Shown: positions 1-6,518, counted from the stretch's first letter. The stretch is 26,392 nucleotides of DNA from Aquincolibacterium sp041674705 (GCA_041674705.1 JBAYVF010000025.1:1-26392), one strand, 5' to 3'. The notes: generated by a model not told the origin, from the letters alone. Program-made: numbers and translations.

Positions 1-16
1 CAAAGTGATAAAACGA

Positions 17-48
17 AACGGGTTACGTCTGGTTTGACGTAACCCGTT
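17..48 (-). terminator. Probable intrinsic terminator after tRNA-Gly
   Basis: A perfect 13-bp stem (17-29 with 36-48) encloses a 6-nt loop. On the minus strand it lies about 30 nt beyond the 3' end of the tRNA-Gly gene and is followed by a short U-rich stretch (UCGUUUUAUC). The stem is strong but the U-tract is short, so termination efficiency is uncertain. It is the natural end point of the tRNA transcript. Confidence 0.6.
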
Positions 49-76
49 GGAAGGCTTGAGATTTCAGAAAAAGAGA

Positions 77-150
77 TGGAGCGGGATACGGGAATCGAAC
101 CCGTCTCAATAGCTTGGGAAGCTATCACATTACCACTATGCTAATCCCGC
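77..150 (-). tRNA. tRNA-Gly, anticodon CCC
   Basis: The minus strand folds into a full cloverleaf: 7-bp acceptor stem GCGGGAT/ATCCCGC, short D-stem GCAT/ATGT, anticodon stem ATAGC/GCTAT around loop TTCCCAA, 4-nt variable region, and T-stem ACGGG/CCCGT around TTCGATT. The discriminator base is U, and the CCA tail is encoded in the DNA (complement of 77-79). The centred anticodon is CCC, which reads GGG glycine codons. A 56-nt copy of its 5' part lies about 180 nt upstream at 329-384, and the structured DNA between the two is described separately. Confidence 0.95.
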
Positions 151-192
151 ATTTTTCACATAAAACGTCAAACAACATTCATCCTTCGTACC

Positions 193-239
193 AAAAAAGA
201 TACGGCTCGTACAGGTGCATCACGCACCTGACGAAGCCG
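193..239 (-). terminator. Hairpin plus U-tract closing the hairpin array
   Basis: The leftmost of four consecutive hairpins pairs CAGGTGC with GCACCTG (212-218/224-230). It extends through CGT/ACG and CGGCT/AGCCG down to 203 and 239, with single-base bulges. On the minus strand it is followed after a few bases by six Ts (complement of 193-198). This is the signature of a Rho-independent terminator for RNA entering from the right, before the intact tRNA-Gly begins at 150. Confidence 0.6.
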
Positions 240-325
240 CAACTGAATCATTGAGATTCAGTGCGGAAACACCAACGCCCGTGCGTTGGTGCCGCAAGCA
301 GATCGAAACTTGTGGTTTCGATCTG
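203..325 (-). other. Array of four consecutive hairpins, candidate structured RNA
   Basis: Four near-perfect stem-loops follow one another with almost no spacer: 203-239, 242-262 (8 bp, 5-nt loop), 270-291 (9 bp, 4-nt loop) and 299-325 (11 bp, 5-nt loop). Short CCGC/GCGG words between them (237-240, 263-266, 292-295) can pair alternatively with either neighbour, so outer stems around the second or third hairpin are mutually exclusive. No protein frame is supported here. The array sits between a truncated tRNA-Gly copy and the intact tRNA-Gly and ends in a terminator. It may be the 3' part of a noncoding RNA or a structured mobile remnant; it matches no RNA family that I recognise. Confidence 0.5.
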
Positions 326-328
326 AGG

Positions 329-384
329 TCGAACCCGTCTCAATAGCTTGGGAAGCTATCACATTACCACTATGCTAATCCCGC
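329..384 (-). pseudogene. 5' fragment of tRNA-Gly(CCC)
   Basis: These 56 nt are identical to 95-150 of the intact tRNA-Gly. They contain the 5' acceptor strand, D-arm, anticodon arm and the 5' side of the T-arm. The 3' T-stem strand, the 3' acceptor strand and CCA are absent; the sequence instead runs into the hairpin array. It cannot form an acceptor stem and should not be charged. The perfect identity suggests a recent duplication or ongoing recombination. A tRNA finder may report it as a partial gene. Confidence 0.85.
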
Positions 385-410
385 TTGTCATCTAAAAAAT
401 CAATTGGTAA

Positions 411-463
411 GCGGGATAGTCCCAACCTCCTGGACAAAATATCGGAGTTGGGGCTAATCCCGC
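411..463. repeat. 53-nt palindromic element with tRNA-Gly-like ends
   Basis: The outer 7 bp (GCGGGAT/ATCCCGC) equal the acceptor stem of the neighbouring tRNA-Gly. Inside lies a second stem, CCCAA and CTCC pairing with GGAG and TTGGG, around a 13-nt loop. Reading the minus strand, the first 11 nt (GCGGGATTAGC) are identical to the tRNA-Gly 5' end, and then the sequence departs. There is no anticodon arm or T-arm, so it is not a tRNA. It looks like a small palindromic (REP- or MITE-like) repeat. Whether it recurs in the genome cannot be seen from this window. Confidence 0.6.
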
Positions 464-478
464 CCGAAAACGTTCTTT

Positions 479-612
479 AATAACCAAATCCCAAGAAACA
501 AGATCCAAACAAATTCCACTGACCAAAATACAAAAACAAAACAGCTCTGTATTAGATTGAAAATTGGTTTTTGGTTATTGCTTGGTCATTGTCTCTTGGA
601 GCTTGGTTCTTG
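479..612. repeat. 7-nt-phased CAA/TTG dyad element, copy 1
   Basis: An AT-rich stretch after the PfkB-family kinase gene. The left arm has CAA words starting at 485, 492, 499, 506, then 510, (517 degenerate), 524, 531. The right arm has TTG words ending at 559, 566, 573, 580, then 584, 591, 598, 605, 612. Spacing is exactly 7 nt except for one 4-nt step in each arm, so the arms form a loose inverted repeat. It encodes nothing convincing. A small 5-bp hairpin (613-627) lies between it and the kinase stop codon. A second copy with the same phasing is at 4434-4555. Confidence 0.7.
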
Positions 613-627
613 CCTGCCGCCAGCAGG

Positions 628-1542
628 TCAAATTTTACAGATTTTTTTTAAAACTTCCAGGCGTTTGTCGAAATGCTCGCGTTTTACTTCCCGGAGACGC
701 TCGAGGCCGAATTTTTCGACCGTAAAAGACGCCACGATCGTTCCGTAGGCGATCGCCGTTTTCATGGTCTTCAGGTTCACTTTCCTCGCCGCCGCCAGAT
801 ACCCCATCACGCCGCCCGCAAAACTGTCCCCCGCTCCGGTGGGGTCGTACACATGCTCGAGAGGATATGCCGGATAAATAAAAACACCTTCATGGCTGTA
901 AAGGAGCGCCCCGTGCTCGCCCTTCTTAATGATCACGTATTCCGGCCCCATGTTATGGATCATCTGAGCGGCCCGTATCAGATTAACCTCGCCGGTGAGC
1001 TGACGCGCCTCACCATCGTTCATAAAAACCGCGTGAACACGACGAAGCACCTTTTCCACAGAGTCGCGTTTGTTCTGGATCCAGAAATTCATCGTGTCGC
1101 AGGCGACGAACTTGAGCGAAGATCCGTGCACCTGATCAAGCACCTTAAGCTGCAGATCCGGGTCAACGTTCGCCAGAAAAACAAATTCCGGAGTGGTCGC
1201 ATACTTAAGTTCGGGCTTAAAGTCTAAAAGAACATTGAGATCCGTTTGAAGCGTAATGGCCGAATTCATATCCGCTTCATACTTGCCTTTCCAATGAAAA
1301 GTCTTCCCCGGAAGAGTGATCAGATGACTCAGATCCACATCCTTCTCCTCAAGAACTTTCCGGTACTCGTCCGGGAAATCCTGACCCACCACAGCCACCA
1401 CCCCGACCTTGGTAAAAAAGCTCGCGGCATACGAAAAATAGGAAGCCGAACCCCCGAAAACTGTCTGCAGCGCGCCAAAGGGCGTCGAAAGCTCATCAAT
1501 GGCCACAGTCCCGATCACGATCAGATAAGGCGATTTTGACAT
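628..1542 (-). CDS. PfkB-family carbohydrate kinase
   Basis: 304-residue cytosolic sugar kinase of the ribokinase/PfkB superfamily, which transfers the ATP gamma-phosphate to a sugar or nucleoside hydroxyl. Visible features are the N-terminal GTVAID start, the substrate-side Gly-Gly (30-31), the NDGE segment (175-178), KKGEHG (206-211) and the C-terminal signature DPTGAGD (233-239), whose last Asp is the family's catalytic base. The ATG at 1542 is chosen because AAGGAA lies 8 nt upstream and only one base separates it from the thiE stop; a longer frame to 1605 would run into thiE without a better site. It is last in the pfkA-gmhA-rfaE2-thiE-pfkB operon. The substrate cannot be read from sequence. 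A heptose-7-phosphate kinase role is suggested by neighbours but not by resemblance to HldA. Confidence 0.88.
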   Translation of the reverse strand: MSKSPYLIVIGTVAIDELSTPFGALQTVFGGSASYFSYAASFFTKVGVVAVVGQDFPDEYRKVLEEKDVDLSHLITLPGKTFHWKGKYEADMNSAITLQTDLNVLLDFKPELKYATTPEFVFLANVDPDLQLKVLDQVHGSSLKFVACDTMNFWIQNKRDSVEKVLRRVHAVFMNDGEARQLTGEVNLIRAAQMIHNMGPEYVIIKKGEHGALLYSHEGVFIYPAYPLEHVYDPTGAGDSFAGGVMGYLAAARKVNLKTMKTAIAYGTIVASFTVEKFGLERLREVKREHFDKRLEVLKKICKI

Positions 1543-1543
1543 T

Positions 1544-2191
1544 TCACGTTCCTTTGAGTTGATGTTTGAGTTTTCGAGCCGCGTATTCAGAATGCTGCGC
1601 CGCAAAGATCGCCCGGACTACCGCGACCCTCGCCGCGCCCGCACCGACGACATTCCGGATATTTTTAAGATCAATGCCGCCGATCGCAACCCAGGGGATC
1701 CGGATCTTCATCGCAGCTTGTTTCACAAATCGCAGCCCCACGCATTTCACGTGAGGTTTTGTAGGCGTCGCAAATACCGGGCCCACCCCGATATAATCCG
1801 CCCCTTCTCGAACTGCCGCTAACGCTTGCTTGAGATTATGCGTCGATTTCCCGATCCAAATCTTGCGGCCTGCCCGTTTCGCAAGCCGCTGCGCCACACG
1901 GACCGGCATATCGTCTTGTCCCAGATGAACTCCATCCGCGCCGATTGCGAGCGCGAGATCCATCCGGTCATTCACAAAAAAAAGTTTCCGGTTCTTTTCC
2001 GCGATCTTCTTGATCTTCAGCCCCAGACGGATCAGCGCCGCATCCGAAAGAACCTTCGAGCGGAGCTGAACGATATCAGCGCCACCCCGGTACGCCGCGT
2101 CGATCTTCCGCAACACATCCGTACTTTCGGCCTTAAGATCCGTCACGGCATAAAGACGGAAACCCTCAAAAACTTTTCTTTTCCAATCCAT
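1544..2191 (-). CDS. thiE: Thiamine phosphate synthase
   Basis: TIM-barrel enzyme that joins hydroxymethylpyrimidine diphosphate and thiazole phosphate to give thiamine monophosphate. At 215 residues it has the usual family length. Diagnostic segments in order are VQLRSK (41-46), VNDR (73-76), DGVHLGQDD (87-95), the IGKSTH loop (114-119), VGPVFATPTK (136-145) and the phosphate-binding AIGGI (169-173). Two adjacent ATGs are present. The second (2191) is preferred because AAGG sits 5 nt before it, against 2 nt for the first (2194). The gap to rfaE2 is only a few bases and the stop is one base before the kinase ATG, so it is translated within the operon. No other thiamine gene is in the window. 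Confidence 0.93.
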   Translation of the reverse strand: MDWKRKVFEGFRLYAVTDLKAESTDVLRKIDAAYRGGADIVQLRSKVLSDAALIRLGLKIKKIAEKNRKLFFVNDRMDLALAIGADGVHLGQDDMPVRVAQRLAKRAGRKIWIGKSTHNLKQALAAVREGADYIGVGPVFATPTKPHVKCVGLRFVKQAAMKIRIPWVAIGGIDLKNIRNVVGAGAARVAVVRAIFAAQHSEYAARKLKHQLKGT

Positions 2192-2198
2192 CATGGCC

Positions 2199-2672
2199 TT
2201 ATGCCAGCTTCAGGATCTTGATGACCCGGGTCGAGGAACGGCCTTTGACAAGCGGGATACGTTTCACTTTCCCGCCCCAAGCCATCACTTCCCGGGCGCC
2301 CACAATATCTTTGATCGCCCAATCCGCGCCCTTCACAAGCACATCCGGTTTAATGGCTTCGATCAATTTAAGAGGCGTCGGGTCATCGAAAAGAATGGCA
2401 TAGTCCACACAGGCGAGAGCGGTCAGGACCTTGATGCGATCCTGCTGGGGATTGACCGGACGGTTCGGATCTTTATAGGTCTTGACCGAACGGTCCGTGT
2501 TCACACCAACGATCAACACCTCCGCAAAAGTCCTGGCCTTTTGAAGATAAGTCACGTGACCTAAATGAAGAATGTCGAACGTCCCGTTCGTAAAGGCGAT
2601 GCTCTTCCCCTTCGCCTTGAGACGCCGGACGACCGAGGACAATTTTTTTTTCATCAGGATCTTGGATGCCAT
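2199..2672 (-). CDS. rfaE2: D-glycero-beta-D-manno-heptose 1-phosphate adenylyltransferase
   Basis: 157-residue nucleotidyltransferase corresponding to the stand-alone C-terminal half of HldE (RfaE domain II, HldC). It adenylates heptose-1-phosphate to ADP-heptose for LPS core synthesis. Visible motifs are the NGTFDILHLGH block with HxGH at 36-39, RPVNPQQDR (71-79), KGADW (114-118) and the GRSST nucleotide-binding motif (144-148). The start at 2672 has only a distant GAGG upstream; an internal ATG six codons in is a weaker alternative. It lies between gmhA and thiE. Together with gmhA it supplies two of the pathway steps; the kinase (HldA) and phosphatase (GmhB) are not recognisable in the window. 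Confidence 0.93.
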   Translation of the reverse strand: MASKILMKKKLSSVVRRLKAKGKSIAFTNGTFDILHLGHVTYLQKARTFAEVLIVGVNTDRSVKTYKDPNRPVNPQQDRIKVLTALACVDYAILFDDPTPLKLIEAIKPDVLVKGADWAIKDIVGAREVMAWGGKVKRIPLVKGRSSTRVIKILKLA

Positions 2673-2727
2673 AGCGAGAACAAAACCTCGAGGTTATCAC
2701 CGTTCTTCATCGATTTTTTCGGGTAAA

Positions 2728-2772
2728 CGGTACAATACCGCATACCCTTGAATTTTAATGTCATGCGGTATT
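2728..2772 (-). other. Inverted repeat in the gmhA-rfaE2 gap
   Basis: The 98-nt gap between gmhA and rfaE2 contains a 10-bp inverted repeat (AATACCGCAT at 2734-2743 with its complement at 2763-2772, overlapping the gmhA stop). A competing 5-bp hairpin (2728-2732/2736-2740) uses part of the same sequence. On the minus strand it is not followed by Ts, so it is not an intrinsic terminator. An RNA-stability or processing element within the operon mRNA is possible. Confidence 0.4.
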
Positions 2773-3343
2773 AGCCGAAAAGGATCGTTTCGACGACTTC
2801 GCAGATCCCGTGAAGCGCGGCCATATACGCTTCCTGGATATGGGAGGTCTTATGGGATTTGGCAATAAAGCAAATATCCACGGCATCTTTCAAGATGCCC
2901 CCGTCTTTCCCGGTAAAACCGAGCGTCAGGATCCCCTGGCTTTTGGCCTGCGTGATCACATCCAGAATATTAGGCGAACGGCCGCTGGTGGAAAGGACGA
3001 CAAGGACATCGCCTTTTTTCCCAAGCCCTTCGACCTGGCGCGAAAACACCTTTTCAAAGCCAAAGTCATTGCCGATCGCGGTCAACGCCGCGATATCGGC
3101 CGTCAGCGCGATCGCGGGTAAACTCCGGCGGTTTTTCTCAAACCGTCCGACAAATTCGGCGGCGATATGCTGGGAATCCGAGGCGGATCCTCCGTTCCCG
3201 CACAAAAGCAGTTTGTTCCCGGACTTGAGGGCCTGAATGACGACATGCGCCATCTTGTCCAGCAATTCATACTGAGCCGGAACAAACGTTTTCTCAAAAG
3301 CCTCCTGGTGTCCCTGAATGATCCCTTCGATAGGAGTCTTCAT
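2771..3343 (-). CDS. gmhA: Sedoheptulose-7-phosphate isomerase
   Basis: 190-residue SIS-domain isomerase that converts sedoheptulose-7-phosphate to D-glycero-D-manno-heptose-7-phosphate, the first step to ADP-heptose. The phosphate-binding loop CGNGGSASDSQH (48-59) and the LSTSGRSPN loop (117-125) are intact. The metal-ligand set expected from E. coli GmhA maps to H59, E63, Q170 and H178, all present in AEFVGRF and HIQEAYMAALHG. Length is normal. The ATG follows the phosphofructokinase stop by 3 nt and has no clear Shine-Dalgarno sequence of its own, which suggests translational coupling. Confidence 0.95.
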   Translation of the reverse strand: MKTPIEGIIQGHQEAFEKTFVPAQYELLDKMAHVVIQALKSGNKLLLCGNGGSASDSQHIAAEFVGRFEKNRRSLPAIALTADIAALTAIGNDFGFEKVFSRQVEGLGKKGDVLVVLSTSGRSPNILDVITQAKSQGILTLGFTGKDGGILKDAVDICFIAKSHKTSHIQEAYMAALHGICEVVETILFG

Positions 3344-3346
3344 GGG

Positions 3347-4375
3347 TTAACCGAAGAAGATCTTGGCCAGCTCGTACATATCCGCCGGCACGGTTTTCAG
3401 TTCACCCACCGCTTCCTGGAGGGGTACGGCCACGATATCGCGTCCGCAAAGACTGACCATATGACCGAACTTGCCTTCTTTGACGAGCTGAACGGCCTTC
3501 ACGCCGAATCGGGTCCCAAGCACACGGTCAAACGCTGTCGGCGTACCGCCACGCTGAATATGGCCGAGAACAGTCGAACGCGTTTCATAGCCGGTCTTTT
3601 TTTCTATCAGCTTCGCGAGACGATCGCCCACGCCACCAAGAAGAACATGCCCAAACGCATCGAGTTCCTTGTTCGTCGTGATGATCTCTTCGCCCTTGAT
3701 CGCAAAACCCTCGGACACCGCGACCACGCTGAAGTTCTTGCCACGCGCGCGTTGCTTTGAGATGTAACCGCAGATCTCATCGATCGTGAGCGATACTTCC
3801 GGAATAAGGACCACATCCGCGCCACCGGCGATCCCGGACTCCAGCGCGATCCAGCCGGCATGCCGGCCCATGATCTCGACCACCATCACGCGATCATGCG
3901 ATTCCGCCGTCGTACGGATACGATCGAGACATTCGGTGGCGATATTCAAGGCCGTGTCGTAACCGAACGTGTAATCGGTCGCATTCAGATCGTTATCGAT
4001 CGTTTTGGGAACCCCGATGATCGGCATCCCGTCTTTGGAAAGCTTGTTGCCGGCCCCAAGAGTATCCTCACCCCCGATCGCGATCACGGCATCCAGCTTG
4101 TTTTTTTTGATCGTCTCGCGAACCTTCTCCGCGTCCCCTTCTTTTTTATAAGGATTCGTGCGGGAAGTACCAAGGATCGTGCCGCCCCGGGGAAGAATCT
4201 CGGCGACCGACTTCTCGTCCAGTTCCACAAAATTATTATTGATGATACCCTTCCAGCCCTGTTTAAAACCGATCACGTGCCAACCTTCGGCCTTCGCGGT
4301 CTTCACGACCCCGCGGATCACCGCATTAAGACCTGGACAATCCCCGCCCCCCGTAAGCATTCCGATTCGCTTCAT
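3347..4375 (-). CDS. pfkA: 6-phosphofructokinase, probably PPi-dependent
   Basis: 342-residue phosphofructokinase, first gene of the lower operon; it phosphorylates fructose-6-phosphate to fructose-1,6-bisphosphate. Family motifs are LTGGGDCPG near the N-terminus, GGED (101-104), PKTIDNDL (123-130) with the catalytic Asp of TIDND, MGRHAGW, PEVSLT, and GHIQRGGTP in the C-terminal half. In the E. coli ATP enzyme, positions 104 and 124 are both Gly. Here they are Asp104 and Lys124, the pair associated with pyrophosphate use in group II/III enzymes. PPi-dependence and reversibility are therefore predicted, not shown. Two tandem ATGs exist; the second (4375) is chosen because AGGAGG is 5 nt upstream of it and only 2 nt from the first (4378). 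Confidence 0.93.
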   Translation of the reverse strand: MKRIGMLTGGGDCPGLNAVIRGVVKTAKAEGWHVIGFKQGWKGIINNNFVELDEKSVAEILPRGGTILGTSRTNPYKKEGDAEKVRETIKKNKLDAVIAIGGEDTLGAGNKLSKDGMPIIGVPKTIDNDLNATDYTFGYDTALNIATECLDRIRTTAESHDRVMVVEIMGRHAGWIALESGIAGGADVVLIPEVSLTIDEICGYISKQRARGKNFSVVAVSEGFAIKGEEIITTNKELDAFGHVLLGGVGDRLAKLIEKKTGYETRSTVLGHIQRGGTPTAFDRVLGTRFGVKAVQLVKEGKFGHMVSLCGRDIVAVPLQEAVGELKTVPADMYELAKIFFG

Positions 4376-4380
4376 CATTT

Positions 4381-4386
4381 CCTCCT
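4381..4386 (-). promoter_or_regulatory. Consensus Shine-Dalgarno for phosphofructokinase
   Basis: The minus strand reads AGGAGG, the strongest ribosome-binding site in the window. Its 5-nt distance to the second of two tandem ATGs decides the start in favour of 4375. Confidence 0.8.
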
Positions 4387-4407
4387 ATTTTTTATGCCTT
4401 AATAATA

Positions 4408-4436
4408 AAAATACCTTCGAATGTTACGAATACCAA
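4408..4436 (-). promoter_or_regulatory. Possible sigma70 promoter for the pfkA operon
   Basis: On the minus strand TTGGTA (4431-4436) and TATTTT (4408-4413) are 17 nt apart, each matching 4 of 6 consensus bases, and lie just upstream of the phosphofructokinase Shine-Dalgarno. The -35 word is also part of the outer edge of the adjacent CAA/TTG element, so the match may be fortuitous. Confidence 0.3.
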
Positions 4437-4555
4437 AATTACCAATAACCAAGATACAAGAACCAAACAAACCACAAATCCCAATATTCAGTCACCAAAA
4501 CAGTTTTTGATTATTGGTGCTTGGATATCTATTGGTAATTGTTTCCTGGTGCTTG
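4434..4555. repeat. 7-nt-phased CAA/TTG dyad element, copy 2
   Basis: This occupies most of the gap between amaP and the phosphofructokinase gene. CAA words start at 4443, 4450, 4457, 4464, then 4468, 4475, 4482 and 4496. TTG words end at 4509, 4516, 4523, 4534, 4541 and 4555. All steps are 7 nt (or 14) apart from a 4-nt step on the left and an 11-nt (7+4) step on the right. This is the same architecture as copy 1 at 479-612, although the actual sequence differs. No coding potential is apparent. Confidence 0.7.
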
Positions 4556-4569
4556 GCTCTTTCGAAAAG

Positions 4570-5136
4570 CTACTTCCTTGAAGCTCCGAGGTCCTGAAGA
4601 CCCGCCCCGGCGTCCTCGATCCCCCTCACATCACAGACCACCACCAGCAGGTTCTCCGGCCCCAAGAGCCGCTTCACACGCTGCTGAACCTCTTGCTGTA
4701 ATTCCGATAAGATCGCCGGCACATGCCCGCCGGTCCAAAGCACCAGCCGAAGTTGGATTTCAACATTCTTCCCGTTAATATGAACTTTGGCCTTCACATT
4801 TTTGACGAGGGGAAAACGCTTGACCGCCTTCACCGCCGTGTTGGCGAGTGTGCTGGTCGAAACCACCATGGGGCCGATCTCGCTTTGAAAAAAAATCGCC
4901 TCATTCGGTCGCCCCGCCTTCACAAGCATTTTCGCAAAAGCAAGGCCGAGCACAATAAATACGAGACCGACCACCCCGACCTGAACGGAACGCCAGGGAC
5001 TTTGGTAGATCTCCTGGATTTTCAGGATCGCGTCATCGAACGCTAAAAGATGCAGCGAAACGATGATCATCAAACTGCCCAGCGTCAAAAAAGCGAGGAT
5101 CGCAAAAACCTGGGCAAAGACGTTGGTGACCTTCAT
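4570..5136 (-). CDS. amaP: Alkaline shock response membrane anchor protein AmaP-like
   Basis: 188-residue protein with two N-terminal membrane segments (about 9-31 and 50-71) followed by a soluble Asp23/AmaP-type alpha/beta domain (about 85-170: VVSTSTLANTAVKAV, VKAKVHINGKNVEIQLRL, LQQEVQQRVKRLLG). In Firmicutes, AmaP anchors Asp23-family proteins to the membrane; the function outside that phylum is unknown. Its ATG overlaps the accC stop as ATGA, so the two are translationally coupled. An Asp23-family gene next to accBC parallels the accB-accC-yqhY order of Bacillus subtilis. The C-terminal ~15 residues are low-complexity. The family call is by pattern, hence moderate confidence in the symbol. 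Confidence 0.78.
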   Translation of the reverse strand: MKVTNVFAQVFAILAFLTLGSLMIIVSLHLLAFDDAILKIQEIYQSPWRSVQVGVVGLVFIVLGLAFAKMLVKAGRPNEAIFFQSEIGPMVVSTSTLANTAVKAVKRFPLVKNVKAKVHINGKNVEIQLRLVLWTGGHVPAILSELQQEVQQRVKRLLGPENLLVVVCDVRGIEDAGAGLQDLGASRK

Positions 5137-6518
5137 TTCTTTTCTTTGTTCGATCCGGGCTCTTCCGCCTTTTCCGTGCCGAAGATCGTCGATTCAATGA
5201 ATTTTGTGGTGACCGAACCCTGGCGGAACCGCGGATGACTCAAGATACGCGTGTGGAGAGGCGCGGTCGTCTTGATCGGCTTCACTTCGATCTCGCGAAG
5301 CGCCCGAAGCATGACCGTGATCGCATCCTGGCGGTTCTTGCCATAGGCGATCAGTTTCGCGATCATGGAATCATAATACGGCGGGATCGAATACCCCGTG
5401 TAAACATGGCTGTCCAAACGCACCCCCGGCCCCCCCGGCATACGCCAAACCTCGATCTTCCCTGGCGAGGGCATAAAATTATTATCCGGATCTTCAGCGT
5501 TGATGCGGCATTCGATCGCATGCCCCGTGATCTGGACCTGCTCCTGCGTAAAACTCAGTTTTTCGCCGGCGGCAACGCGTAGCTGCTCCTTCACAAGATC
5601 CAGCCCCGTCACCATTTCGGTCACCGGATGCTCGACCTGAAGACGCGTATTCATCTCCATGAAATAAAAATCCTCGTTCTTGTCGAGTAAGAACTCGATC
5701 GTTCCGGCATTTTCATATTTGAACGCCTTTGCCGCGCGAATGGCCGTGTCGCCGATCTTCTTGCGAAGCTTGGCGCTCATCCCCGGAGCGGGAGATTCTT
5801 CAATAAGTTTTTGGTGACGGCGCTGGACCGAACAATCTCGCTCACCCAAATGTACGACATTCCCGAAACTATCGGCCATGATCTGCACTTCAATATGCCG
5901 CGGCTCTTCGATGAATTTTTCAATATACACTTCGCCGTTGCCGAACGCGGCTTCCGCCTCGGTTTGGGCCGTCAGGAACGCGCTGATGAGCTTGCCGTCA
6001 TTATGCGCGATCTTGATGCCTTTTCCCCCGCCGCCCGCGGACGCCTTGACGATCACAGGGTAACCCAGTTTTTTCGCAAGGCGCAGGGCTTCTTCCTGGT
6101 CCTTCACCGTCCCCTTGCTCCCGGGAATGATCGGGACTCCGGCTTTTTTCATCTCTCCCCTTGCGTTCGATTTGTCTCCGGCGAGACGGATGGTTTCGGG
6201 CCTGGGGCCGATAAATTTGATCTGGCAGGATTCGCAGATCTCCGCAAAGTGCGCGTTCTCGGCCAAGAAACCATAGCCGGGATGAATGGCTTCGACATCC
6301 GCGATCTCGGCTGCGGAAATGAGGGCGGGAATATTGAGATAACTTTCGGAGCTTGGAGCCTCCCCGATGCAAATGGCATCGTCGGCCAGTTTCACGTGCA
6401 GGGATTCCCGGTCGGCCTTGGAAAAAACCGCCACGGTCTGAATGCCCATTTCACGGCAGGCGCGAATGATACGCACTGCGATCTCACCACGATTTGCTAT
6501 CAGGATCTTTGAGAACAT
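5133..6518 (-). CDS. accC: Acetyl-CoA carboxylase, biotin carboxylase subunit
   Basis: 461-residue ATP-grasp enzyme that carboxylates the biotin carried by AccB, using bicarbonate and ATP, to start fatty-acid synthesis. It shows the N-terminal ILIANRGEIAVRIIRAC, the HPGYGFLAEN segment (79-88), the Gly-rich ATP lid GGGGKGI (162-168), ERDCSVQRRHQK (226-237) and FMEMNTRLQVEHPVTE (286-301) with the active-site Arg293 and Glu297 (E. coli Arg292 and Glu296). It is about 12 residues longer than E. coli AccC because of a charged C-terminal tail. GGGGA precedes the ATG at normal distance. It follows accB by 45 nt and overlaps amaP by 4 nt. accA and accD are not in the window. Confidence 0.97.
   Translation of the reverse strand: MFSKILIANRGEIAVRIIRACREMGIQTVAVFSKADRESLHVKLADDAICIGEAPSSESYLNIPALISAAEIADVEAIHPGYGFLAENAHFAEICESCQIKFIGPRPETIRLAGDKSNARGEMKKAGVPIIPGSKGTVKDQEEALRLAKKLGYPVIVKASAGGGGKGIKIAHNDGKLISAFLTAQTEAEAAFGNGEVYIEKFIEEPRHIEVQIMADSFGNVVHLGERDCSVQRRHQKLIEESPAPGMSAKLRKKIGDTAIRAAKAFKYENAGTIEFLLDKNEDFYFMEMNTRLQVEHPVTEMVTGLDLVKEQLRVAAGEKLSFTQEQVQITGHAIECRINAEDPDNNFMPSPGKIEVWRMPGGPGVRLDSHVYTGYSIPPYYDSMIAKLIAYGKNRQDAITVMLRALREIEVKPIKTTAPLHTRILSHPRFRQGSVTTKFIESTIFGTEKAEEPGSNKEKK

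Noticed and set aside
411..463. Palindrome as a third tRNA-Gly
   Set aside because: Only the acceptor-like ends match; there is no D-, anticodon or T-arm.
479..612. Phased CAA/TTG element as a CRISPR array
   Set aside because: The repeating word is 3 nt at 7-nt steps and the halves are inverted; there are no direct repeats of 20-40 nt, no spacers and no cas genes.
1543..1605. Longer start (1605) for the PfkB-family kinase
   Set aside because: It would add 21 residues overlapping the thiE C-terminus without a ribosome-binding site, whereas 1542 has AAGGAA at good spacing.
5811..6512. 233-codon plus-strand open frame across accC
   Set aside because: accC on the minus strand is beyond doubt; this is its antisense shadow.
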